From positions 1 through 64,000 of the forward strand of contig JAOVVO010000012.1 in NCBI GenBank assembly GCA_028564675.1: a DNA stretch of 64,000 nt. Direction: 5' to 3'. Source of the DNA: Onchocerca lupi (lineage: Eukaryota; Nematoda; Chromadorea; Rhabditida; Onchocercidae). The translations under genes and the position numbers were made by a program. Every line of letters starts with the position of its first letter. Position 1 is the first letter of the stretch. Under the pieces are notes generated by a model, which was not told where the DNA came from, made no database searches, and saw nothing but the letters and a program-made list of their open reading frames with translations. Below are positions 10,718 to 21,691 of this stretch, piece after piece.

Positions 10718-13617
10718 TCAAATCGAACCTTCCGCTATCACACCAGCACTTTCCTGAATCCGCTTAATTTCTTCTGCTTTCTCTTTGAAATAATTGGCAA
10801 ACCTATAAAATTAGAAAAAATAAAAATATTAATTTTTAATAAAAAATTGAAAATACTGGAAATACAAAAGTTTATTAAATAAATTCTATTAACTTGTCAC
10901 ATAATTGTATCAGAATCCGATAAAATTTAAATACCGTGTATTTAAATCGAACAAATAGCTTCTTACAGGGATCAAAATTGTGATCAGGATAAAATTTAAT
11001 AGAAAATTTCATAATTAGTTCCCATTAAAAAATGGAAAGTTACCAATCAAGATGTGCATGCTTTTTCTTGATAGACATATAAGGATTTTTGGATAATCCT
11101 ACACAAACTAGTTCCATAAATTGCGCGACGGGTCCTTCTTCTGGTAGATTATACTGAGCGAGATATTTATCCAGAAATATGTGGTCGTAGAAACCAACCT
11201 AGAATTTTTTAAAATCCATTTTCTATTTGAAAAAATCCACTCATTGATTTGACAAAACATTGATTAGAAAAAATCCAGTCAGAAAATAACAAAATAGTCA
11301 CGATATTTTAAAAATCAAAGAGGATAATTACGCTTTCCTCTTCGCCAATCTGATATTCATTGTCGATTGGATAAGGCCAGATTTTTCCTTGCTCCGTTAG
11401 CTCAATCATTTCTTCGAATGCATTAGCTGGACCGAATGATTGATTCCAAATCCTGAACATTACTATAAAAATATTGAAAAGCAAGATTTGATATTTCAAT
11501 ACAGATTATATGAAGAACAAGAAGACGTCCCTTCAAAGTTTAAACAAAATCAAAAAGAAGCACATACATTGCAGCATTTTTATCCCATTCATACCACAAT
11601 TTCATTGAATGATCTTTCAATTTTGGTACATCAGTTGTTTTGAAAATATTCAACTTGTTTTCAGTATTCTCAAATATGTTTTCTACGCGACAATCAGGAT
11701 GAATAACATTGGAAGGGATTAGAGGTTCATCTGATGATGGATCATCCGGATAAAGCATTTTACTAAAAAGTTAAATAAGAATTTGAATATGAGCTCTTTT
11801 TCTCTTGTAAGAATTTCTTGAAAAAGAATCACAACAGCATTTAGAAAAATTAAAAAACTGACAAGAGAGATTAGCAGATAATTTCAAATTAGTCTATAAC
11901 ATTATTGATCACCATATGAAATCATCGTATCAAAATTATATGGACAAAGATAATAGATGCCTTTAAAATAACAGACAAATTTTTTAACCATCAAATTTTG
12001 GGTTACATGAAACCTAATTGTAAGCGTTATCTTGCTATACAAAAAGATTATTTTCCTGCGGATACGAAGAAAGAAATTTTTCTAATACTTACCGTCTCTA
12101 AGATTTAATGCCTCAAACTACATAAATTTTCTTCAAAATTAGTAAAAAAATATATAGATGAAAAACATTACCACAAAGATAAAAAATGAACGAGTTACCT
12201 TGCCAACTGTAGTGCAATATTATAAAAAGTACTTTCTTTCTTGGTCTGCTCGAGTTCTTTCAGTATATTTTTCTTTTGTTCTTCTGTATAATTTTGGACT
12301 AGCATTTCGTGTTTCCCAATTGCCCTCTGTTCGGCTATTGTCACTGCACGTTCCGCAATTCTACGGGCATCTTCCGCTTTGTGACCTGACTGAAAGCCAA
12401 AAATTCGTAATTTTCAAAAATGTTTACTAAGATAAGTCAAGATTTATTTAATCATCTTTTAAAATGAAGCAAGAAATGAAATCTTTAATCTGAATGTTTG
12501 GGAAAATTCAGAACATCTAAAAATTGATGACCATCAAAAGTGACAGACTGAAGTAAATAAAAAAATTAGTGTTACCTGAAGGGCTTGATAAAATATTTCA
12601 CGCTTTAGAAGTAAAAGACCTTGGCGCATTCGTCGCTTTTCCACAGCTCTAAATCAATAAGCTTTGTATAAATATATGAAAAAAAAAAAAGCTTAAATGA
12701 GCTAAAACCGAAATAATTTTACTAACGTAACTATTTTATTATTAAGGAATTTTTAGACCATTATAACTGTTTTAAGGACAGAAAATATACCTTGGGGGAG
12801 GTCTAATTGTTTCATCTTTGAGGCTTTCTAAAAAAGTGGCAAAAATTTTGTCGGATAATAATTCACTGTATTGCGCACTGGTTGCTTCTTCAAATTTCTC
12901 CTTTTCATATTCCATCAACTTTCCAATCAATTCATTTCTTGTCCTAAGTAAAACCATTTCCTTATATCACAAAATTTAATTTTTCTAAGCTCGACATTAG
13001 CATATTTTCTTCGAGACAGGCTGATTTTTCCTCACAGCAATCCAATGAATTTCTTACCAATTCTTATTAGCTAAAAGAATATTGATACAATGATTGAAGT
13101 TTCCCAAGTACCACAAAGTATCACATGGCTTACTTTTGTTCATCAGAGAGACCATTGCAATGAAGGTTTTTAACAACAGAATCCACAGCTGTCAAGATTT
13201 CTTCCGAGGCCACTTCATTTGCTTTCGGTTTTTTCCGTTCCTTTTTCCGCTTAAGTTCCAATAATTTCTCTATAAAAATGAATTTGATAAATAGCTTACA
13301 TTAGGCCAATCCACTTTAAATAATACCAAGGTTACAGAATTTTTAATAGAAAAAAATCAAAAATCTAATAAAACATTAAAATTACTTCGTATGTTTTCTG
13401 GCTTTAAATTCTCATTTGTTATTGCTTCAGGAGTTGTACTTTTCGATTCATTCCTAATTTCAGACACAATTTTAACGAACTTAGATCCTTGCAAGTTTTC
13501 AGTTCTCGAATCAGCACTATCATCATTTGAAATATCGCAGTATCGCAGAATATAAGGGAAAATTATACGTTTTCTGCTGATTCCTAATCGCACCGAACAA
13601 CAACATCGACTAAACAT
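10718..13617 (-). CDS. mitochondrial small ribosomal subunit protein mS31 (MRPS31)
   Basis: Nine exons close in frame to 446 aa: 13617-13386, 13269-13134, 12943-12791, 12648-12576, 12389-12199, 11762-11568, 11452-11332, 11198-11044, 10802-10718. The product is a metazoan-specific protein of the mitochondrial 28S ribosomal subunit. The start at 13617 gives an Arg/Cys-rich, acid-poor N terminus suited to mitochondrial import. The middle is a charged helical region. The C-terminal third carries the family signature: a Gly-Lys-Ile-Trp-Pro-Tyr-Pro-Ile-Asp-Asn-Glu-Tyr stretch (near 11350), then a block containing PEEGPVAQFMELV and GLSKNPYMS before a short helical tail. These blocks match MRPS31 C-terminal patterns as I remember them. 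A five-base pseudo-exon near 12093 was considered and dropped because splicing exon 5 directly to exon 6 keeps the frame. Confidence 0.88.
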
Positions 13618-14781
13618 GGTTTCTATTGTATATCTAAATTATTGACATTGGAAAATTTGGATTGAAATTCCACATTTGCTGCTAACTTGCATTTTGAAAA
13701 CATGAAAGATTTTGATAAATAGAAACGAAATCTGCAAAATTCAATTATTAGAATCTTATATCACTTATACTTTTTACGGAAAAAGTTCACATTGCTTAGT
13801 CCAATAACTTATCCATCATTCAACGACTCATTCAAATTATGCCTCGCTCTCTTCTCCCATCACTTTCTTTTAACATAAGTCCCGGTCCAGAATAATTGTA
13901 TAAAATGATATTAAACTGGGTATGCTTGCTTATTAGTTAGATTCCTGTTTCTCGTCAAAAGTAGAAGCAATTGATTATCACATTATGTTTGACTGACTCT
14001 GACAAATCATAATTATTGAATCATTCGAAATAGCAATTTAAACGGTTCTAAATCTTTTTTCCTGGACAAGGCAGACACTGCAAATCGGAAACGTGATTGA
14101 CATTTAATCGATTCTGATAATATTGCTAGAATCAGTTGTACTCGCTAAAAAAAAGCTGGTCATGTACAGTGGTCAGTTGTGACCTTCAGATTTTTGGGAA
14201 CACAAATGAAATCAGTCTAAAGTTTAAGGACTCTATACATAATTTATTGGTTGATATTGCAAAAGACATGAGAACACACAATTATAATTATCTTCACTTT
14301 GCGTTACTCGATATTTGATAAACATGATAACTTTATGAATAACAAAAAACTTGTTCTTTGTAGATCTTTACTGAATAATGATGATCTCAATAAAAGATAC
14401 AAGAATTTATGGTATATATAATTATTATAAAGAAAGTAATTACTTACTACTAATATTAATAATATTAGCAGAAGTAAATCAAAAATTATCAAACAATCCT
14501 TTAATGAAACTATTACTGATGAAAGAGATGGTGAGAACATACAATAAGAATGACTACTTTTGCAAATAAACAGAGTTTCGCGAGCCAGAAAAGACAAGGA
14601 AAGATATTAAACTAAATCGTAGAACTAAGGTATAATCGAGCAGAATTCTTTGCTTAAAAGTGAAATTTAGAACGAAATACCAACTACATTAAAACTATTC
14701 TCTAAAGAAAATATAACTTCGTACTGAATAAATATCTTAATAGAAGAAATCCTAATAAACGCATCCTTATTTAGAGACAAT
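13618..14781. other. intergenic, nothing recognised
   Basis: Upstream of mS31 and downstream of the MDH stop. Open frames here are A/T-driven Leu/Ile/Ser strings without splice-supported extension. Confidence 0.5.
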
Positions 14782-16794
14782 TCAGCCACTGACAAATTTT
14801 AAGCCCTTGGAAATACTCTTTTGCAATTCTGGAATGGCAGCGTCGACAAGGCCCTGTTCATATGCATTAAGCTTGCCCATTCCAAGAATTTTCTCAACTC
14901 CGTTTTTCTGGAAAAATGAATCAGATTAAAATTCTGTATTTCCAAAAAATACCAATTCTTCTAACACTTTGAGCCACGAAGACGTTACAAGCTGGAAATG
15001 AGAATTAGTCCTCACAATGGCCAGCGAAAAATATTGCTAAATCTGTGCCATTAAGCGAAAGAATCAAAACAAGCAACTGAAACTATTAAGTAAATGAAAT
15101 AGGTCAACAAAACGATCCATCTCAAGAAATGAAAATTTTTCCTCTTAAATTATGCAAAATGAAGAGCTTACACCAAACTCCAAAGGTGTCGCAAAATAGT
15201 CCACGCCCTTGCACGCATTCGAAGCTACATATGCACATTGAACAGATTTCTCATTTCTGAGACTTTTAAGTAAACTTTCCACAAATTTCGAAGCTGCCAA
15301 AGCCATTGAAAGCGTAGCCGAACCCTGTACTTTTTTGATAAATAAGCATAATTCTACGATGAACATAAATAACAGAATTAAGACACTAAAAGTCTTGTTA
15401 ATGATGAATCAGACCAAAAAAGTTTATTTGTCAGATATAAATTTCTTTAACAACATTATTTATATGGAAGTATAAAAAAGTAAATCAAATTAAGCAAATG
15501 AAGTTGACGATAATTTTATCGCAGTGTTTAATGGAAATTCGTTCATTTGATTAAAACAAGAATCTACAACTTACAGCCCCAGCCTTTGCTTTCACAACTT
15601 CTGTTCCAGCATTTTGGATTCGTTCTGTCAGTTTTTTAACTTCGTCATCTGAGAATTTACAGGATGGTTTCATTTGCGAAAGAATCGGAATGATAGTAAT
15701 CCCAGCATGGCCACCAATCACGGGTATGTTTGTTTGCTCAACATCTAAGTTCTGAAAGAAAATACAATACAAAACTGGTAGCAATGGAAATTATTTCTAT
15801 GCACATTATAAACGCATTTTTAACAACTTGGTAATAAAACTTGAAGCATGAAAATACTTTAGCTTCTGCAACAAATGCTGATGATCGTACAACATCGAGT
15901 GTTGTGACACCAAATATACGTCGTGGGTCGAAGACGTTGTGTTTTTTGAAAACTTCACACGCGATTGGAACTGTTGAGTTAACAGGATTCGTGATGATTG
16001 CAATGAAAGCTTTCGGACAATTTTTTGCAGCCGCTTCACTTAGATCTCTTACAATGCTAGCATTGGTATTGAATAGATCATCACGAGTCATCCCTAGAAA
16101 TAACAAATTTCCACTATCCATATAAAAATGTTATATTTTCTGACAGTGAAGAACGAAATACAGCGAGGCTCTATGTTATTACTGTTCACTTTAAAAGAAA
16201 AAAGGAAAACTCAGAATTGAAAAACCTGGTTTTCGTGGTAGACCAGCGGGTATTACTACAATATCAGCACCTTGCAAAGCTTCATTCAGTTCATTTGGAC
16301 CAGTGTGTGCTGTAACCTGGAATTTAAACTTCGACTACGAAAAGTCTGCAAATTGTTACAAACAATATAGCCGAATCTATTCAATACCAATACTAATTTT
16401 ATAAAAAAAAAAAGCATAAGATGGTAATTATACAAAAGTACGTGAGCTTTAGAATCGATATGTGATAGATCGGCAGCCACACCCGGCGTATCTTTGATAT
16501 CGTACAATGCTAATTTTGCTACATGCTTATTCATTTTTAGCAGTAGTCCAAGCGGTTGTCCAATACCACCAGCAGCACCCAATAAAGCAATCTGTAAATT
16601 GAAAACTTTAAATCCTTAGATGAAAGTTTTGATTCCTTAAGAACTTTTCAAAGTCTTTATTATATCCCACTTCTTATCCATCCATATTTTAAAAATCTTA
16701 CTTTAGGTGCCGAACTAGTTAAACGTTGACTGCACATCTGCACATTTCTCGCTAATCCTTCCAGTACTAATGACATTTTTCCGATAAATGTCAT
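14782..16794 (-). CDS. mdh-2: malate dehydrogenase, mitochondrial
   Basis: Seven exons give 341 aa: 16794-16702, 16591-16442, 16316-16226, 16093-15858, 15751-15575, 15324-15172, 14907-14782. The enzyme interconverts malate and oxaloacetate with NAD+ in the TCA cycle of the mitochondrial matrix. Visible hallmarks are the NAD-binding GAAGGIGQ loop (about residue 36), the substrate-binding LPRKPGMTRDD loop (Arg109, Arg115), ITNPVNS, and the catalytic His in VIGGHAG (about His205). Length equals the usual mitochondrial enzyme. The first 31 residues form a plausible import presequence. A second Met at 16776 could also start translation, with little effect. A TTTTAG just upstream of the ATG could be a spliced-leader acceptor. 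A 39-nt in-frame segment at 14953-14991 could be included as a cassette exon, but family alignment favours skipping it. Confidence 0.94.
14953..14991 (-). other. possible in-frame 13-codon cassette exon in MDH
   Basis: Bounded by a TTTCCAG acceptor and a GTATTT donor, 39 nt long, phase 0 on both sides, no stop. Inclusion would insert 13 residues between the FG and KNGVEKIL blocks, which are contiguous in ordinary MDH. It may be cryptic or rare; the downstream intron would be only 45 nt. Confidence 0.25.
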
Positions 16795-16860
16795 TATTAC
16801 AGCTAAAATAAAAAAGTAATTGATCTACAAAAATATTTAAAATATATTCGATCGCGATTA

Positions 16861-16930
16861 CAAATTCGAATTTAGAAAAGATATTAGTAATCAATATAAC
16901 AAATTCGAATTTAGAAAAGATATTAGTAAT
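16861..16930. repeat. 31-bp duplication, 39-bp period
   Basis: The segment 16861-16891, beginning CAAATTCGAATTTAG, is repeated exactly at 16900-16930, with an 8-nt spacer. Confidence 0.85.
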
Positions 16931-17126
16931 ATAAAATCAATATAATGATATCAGTAACCAACGTAAAAAATATTTTATCAATAAATCAAATGGCTTCAAG
17001 TGATGTTCAGAGAGAAATTAATCGATAATTGATGTAATCTTTGATATTTGTTTTTCTGCACAGTCTCTTAAAAAACATTCCAGTGATCTCGTCAAAGGGA
17101 AAAAAGCTCAATATTTTTGATTGGGG

Positions 17127-17220
17127 AAAAAAATCAATTATAATAATTGGTCATAGTTGAAAAATCAATTATAATAATTGATCATCGTTGAAAAATCAAT
17201 TATAATAATTGGTCATCGTT
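17127..17220. repeat. three 31-bp tandem repeats
   Basis: Units of GAAAAATCAATTATAATAAT.. (31 bp) at about 17127-17158, 17159-17189 and 17190-17220, differing at one or two positions. Each unit contains the inverted-repeat-like CAATTATAATAATTG. Too few and spacerless, so not a CRISPR. Confidence 0.85.
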
Positions 17221-18099
17221 GATGTTATCGAAGGCTACTAGAATGTAAGTATTTAACAGCTGCATCCCTTGTCACAAATATAAAGTAAATAATATGGTCA
17301 ATCAATACTGATCATTATCGAATTGATTTCAACAACACAGACAGAAGATGACAAATGACAAATAATATCGACATCATCGAACAATATATGTTACTTTGAT
17401 GAAATGGATGATATGTATCCGATGGGATGCGTTCGTTCTAATTAGTTAATTAGTCATCGTGCAAGTTTCCCTTTTACACACGTTGTTGTTTTTTGCATGA
17501 ACATGCATGCTGAGATCGATATTTGATCGATAAATTTAACTAGGCCTTCCGGTATGCTCCTTCTGATTAACGGCTCTATCACTACAAGCAAATTAATGTA
17601 AGATAATCAATCGACCGATTGCTTCTTGTTCATTGAATAATTTATTACAAAGAAAAAAAAAATTGATCTCACAAATCCATTTAAATTTGGAAGCAGAATG
17701 ATGATTTCACAGTGAGTGATGGTCGGGAAATCTGATTTATAGCACGAACGAATCTCAAACTTGGGTAATTAAACCATTTATTACAAAAAATTTGACATGC
17801 GACACGATGCGCAACACTTACAAATCGATAATATCATTTAAATAAATTTAATGATTAATGTAAAGAATGGATAAAACGACAAAAAGAGAAAATGCCCGCG
17901 TTGGAAATATTAAACCGCTCCCGTTGATATCCCTCGCATAAAATGATAGAAGAGGGCACTTGTGTTAGCGCGTGATGATCCGCTTTGTTAGCACGTGAGA
18001 GACAGTAAGCATTGATTTGGTTAAGGGTTGTAAAGCTATTTAAGAACAAAGAAATGTATCAACATATCTGCAAGAATTACTAATCATCTGCATGAAATT

Positions 18100-21000
18100 T
18101 TCGTCGGTTATTCCGACATTCCCGATTGGAGGGGTTGAACTCTTTCAGCGGAAAAGAAGCAGGGAACGTATATTAGAGATTCTGGTCCTTGGATCGTTGT
18201 GTGGTATGCAGTTTCTTTTGACACTTCTTGTTTGTAGCGCAATGGGTTCCTCTTCGATTTCTTGGATTGATTTCTCAAACACGAGTGGTTGACTATTTGA
18301 ACTGGAATCATCATCAACTTCTAGAGGATACAAAACTTTTATTGGCCTGATGAGGAATCTTCCATGTGGCATTTCTATGATGACATTTCTTGCGTCCCTA
18401 TCCTTTCCTTTCTTTATTTCCTTGATCCTAGCTAATTTCCATATTCCACAGGAAACATTTGATTCATTAACTAACTAGCACTATTCATTAACTAACTAGC
18501 ATTCATTAACTAGCACTATTTCTTTTTCGCGTGGTATTCTGGTTTCTACATTTCTGGGGGATGTAATGTTGTCTTTGATGCTGAGACTGGTTAAATATTC
18601 ATTTTTCCAGATTTCTCAGAATGTATCCAAGACTTTGTATATGACCAATATCTAAACAAGTTTTTTCTTGTTACTTAGTTTATGAAGGATAAATTCCTCT
18701 TAGTCATCATCGTTGGAGAATGGTGTAACTAAAGAGGCATTAGGTGAGATGAAATCAATTGAACGTATAATTACATTCGTCAAAGTTTATGTAAGCTAGT
18801 GGTAAAATGCTGAGTATTCCTTCAATTTCTATTATTAAAGTTATTAATTTTCTCTCCCACAATAGCCTCCTACCCATAGCTCTTTTCATAACTCTTTTTG
18901 TTAATCCAGTGATTCTCTCATAAACTCCTCCACTCTAAGAAGCTCTTGATACTGTATTTTTCCAGATCATTCCCTTTCCCGCGCGAAAATTCGTTAACTT
19001 AATGTCTGTTCCTTCATAATTTTGAAAATTAGCTGAAATTGACTTGCGTTGTCACTCAAGACTGACTCAGGACAACATCGTCGGGCAATAAATCTTCTAA
19101 AGATATGTAAAAAAACATTCAGCGGATAGTTTGTCTACTAATTCTGAATGCACCGCTCTGTGAAACATGTGAAGAGAGCTGTCCATCTTTTGGTCAACTT
19201 ATTATCAATTTTGACAGAAAGGGAACCCAAATAGTCTAAACCTATATGTGGTCTAGATCGAGTGACTCGATTTTCTGGGAGGTTGGACATGTCCGAAGCT
19301 TGAACGGTTTGTTAGTCCACCGTTTGCAAACCCTACACTTATTCAGGACTCTTTTGACTTCACTTCTGCCTTTAGGTATCCAGAATTTACGTCACATTTC
19401 TGCAAGCGTATGAGCAATTCCAGCATGAAGTAAGTTAGTCTTCGTGATATTGTATGAGGAGCTCGGTTATTGGATTGTGTCTTGGAAGATAAATGGTCAT
19501 ACGCTTGCTCTATTCACGTTTGCTGCCATCTTCTAATTCTGAGTTCTCCAATCGATTCAGAGATCTCCACAAATTCTGATTGTAGCGATACAAATTCCAT
19601 TTTTTCTTTTCTTCTTCGGGGATTCCTCCGGCTTGTGCTTGTTTGATTAATATCCCTCTGTCAAGTTGTAATCTTCAGTTGTGAATCTTTCTTTCTCAGT
19701 TGATAATGTTTGCAACCATTCGAATTTTCCTCTAGTCGTTATTTTGATGAATTTGAGAACTCGTGCAGTCGTAATAATTTTAGCCATTTGCTGAAACAAC
19801 TTCCATTTATGAGTTTAAAACTCGCGTTGATGTGATTTGTAATCTCTGCGATGATCTTTTCTTCTGGTTCTTCGATCTTGTCTTTGAAATTGAAATCCCA
19901 CTTTGGCCAGCTGGATTTGTTTTCTTTTATGAGGGTCCGTACCACGGCTTGTACTTCCCAAATTTTCGCCGAAATATTTCCTTTGTTGCAATATCCACGA
20001 GATTATGCTCGCTTGGAATGTATCGGAACAGAAATTTTGCTTCCCGTATTTCCTCGACACTGTTTTGTACGAATCGTGGGAGGAGTCTGGAATGGTTTCG
20101 AATCCAGTGAGTGGCACACTTGGAATTGGACCATAGGTACCGCCGTGGTTTTCAACCCCAATTGCTTGATGACGAAATGTACTGCTCGCACCCCGATGAG
20201 TATCGCTAATAACTCTGGTCGAGGTATGATCATTCCTTTAATTGGCGCGATCTGTGATTTAGCAGAGACTAAGAGTGTTTCTGTTCCTTGAATTCCATGA
20301 TTTCGGATATACACGGTTGCAGAATGTGCCACACTGGATGCGTCTGTGAAGACATGGAGTTGAATTTGATTGAGTAATCGGTTAGGAATCGCGGAAGCTC
20401 CTTCCATATCTTAGCATCTTCATCGCTTATGAGTTGATCCCAGACATTACTCTTTTTCGACAGATTTCGTAAGAATAATTTAAATCGGACCATCATAGGA
20501 ACGAGAAATCCTAAGAGATCATATCGAGAAGCGATAAATTGTAAGACTGCTCTCTTAGTTCTTTTTCATTCCATGGTTTTGCTTTTAACTAAATAGTTTC
20601 CTAACATGATCCCAATTAACACCAACGATTTTCTTTTCTTCCATATTCGTTCTATCTTGTTCGGCAGTTTTGGTATTGAAATCATCGTCATTTGACAGGA
20701 ATTCTCGGATATTCATTGCTGCGTCACCAAAAATGGATTTTTTCTTCATATTTCCGTAAGACTTCTGTATCCATAGCTGATAATATGATGTTGTCCACAT
20801 AAAGATTCTTTTTGATTTCTAATGCGAATTTGGTCCCATTGATTTCGAAGTGATGATTGAGCGTTGCTGATAGTAGAAAGGGCGATGAGATTACTCCAGA
20901 GGGAATCCTTTTGAAACCGTTTCAGATTCTCTTGCACCATAAATATCCTTTAACCCGAGAAACCTGGTACAGACTCCTGTTTGATGGATGAAGTTCCAAT

Positions 21001-21400
21001 TGTAGGAACGCTTTCTTCACATCGGCAGTAATTACCTTCTTCATCATTCGGAAGCTAATAATATTCCTACTAAATCTGGAAGCATAATAGGTCCACGGTA
21101 GAGAACTTCATTCAAGCTCCTTGTACTTTTGATGTGAGCGGATGCGTCATGGACAATCCTGAGTTTTGTTATAGGTTTGTGTGGAGCTATAACTTTGTAG
21201 TGAGGCAAATAATGAATCATACTTGCATGGTCCGGTGAACTTCCTCTATTATTTCTGAATGTAATTGATCCCGGATAGTTTTATCGTGTTGTTGAAGCAA
21301 TCGTTTGTCCGCCTGCAGTTGAATAAATTAACAATATTCTGTCCATTTCTTCCTGTTCCATGTGACATATTACAGCAAAGTATAGAAGAGAATCGATCAT
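18100..21400 (-). mobile_element. degenerate BEL/Pao LTR-retrotransposon remnant
   Basis: Fragments of one pol polyprotein lie in the expected order on the minus strand but in different frames. At about 20600-20830 is a reverse transcriptase palm segment with a YVDN active-site box, followed by the Pao-type AAMNIREFLSND motif. At 20003-20407 is an RNase H-like segment (FTDASSVA, then a Pro-Arg-Pro-Glu-Leu-Leu block). At about 19310-19420 is an integrase zinc-binding region with an internal stop. At about 18145-18430 is the C-terminal integrase-associated domain (HGRFLIRPIKVLYPLE). Gag, protease and the RT N terminus are missing, frames are broken by indels and stops, and no flanking LTR pair was seen. 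It is therefore a 5'-truncated, inactive copy. Short repeats at 18466-18520 may be later slippage. Confidence 0.85.
18466..18520. repeat. short tandem repeats inside the element
   Basis: CATTAACTAACTAGCA-type units recur two to three times, with one unit shortened. Confidence 0.7.
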
Positions 21401-21691
21401 TTAAGGCTCAAGGCATATAATGCCCGAAAAGTGATCTAAGATGGAGCATAAAACCACACCACATAAAGATTACTCTTTCCTAGTAATAACTGATGCTTGT
21501 TATTTATTTGTCCAGAGCTGTCGTGCTCTCGCATCTTCTTCGAGATTTCGGCCGATATTGCAGGCCTCGAGAATGAACAGACAAAAAATATAGGATGAAA
21601 TTAATGATTTAAAAAACAATAATTTTTATTTTTTTCCCATAATTTGGATCAGCTATTTAATCAAACGAACATTTGAAAATTTTAATTAAAA
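21401..21691. other. spacer between retroelement remnant and Rpt2-like gene
   Basis: No gene recognised. It should contain the 3' UTR of the Rpt2-like gene and may contain the decayed 5' end of the element. Confidence 0.4.

Larger units (their letters stand above)
16795..18100. other. MDH upstream region with tandem repeats
   Basis: No gene seen. It holds two repeats (16861-16930 and 17127-17220) and ends at the retrotransposon remnant. The MDH promoter should lie in the first part of this interval. Confidence 0.5.

Noticed and set aside
12088..12097. Five-base micro-exon in mS31
   Set aside because: It has AG and GT borders but would shift the frame; skipping it keeps the mS31 frame intact.
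16286..16582. 98-codon frame continuing MDH exon 2 into its intron
   Set aside because: The part after 16442 is intron; a GTAC donor and the next exon restore the conserved MDH sequence.
17127..17220. CRISPR array
   Set aside because: Only three directly abutting copies with no spacers, in a eukaryotic genome.
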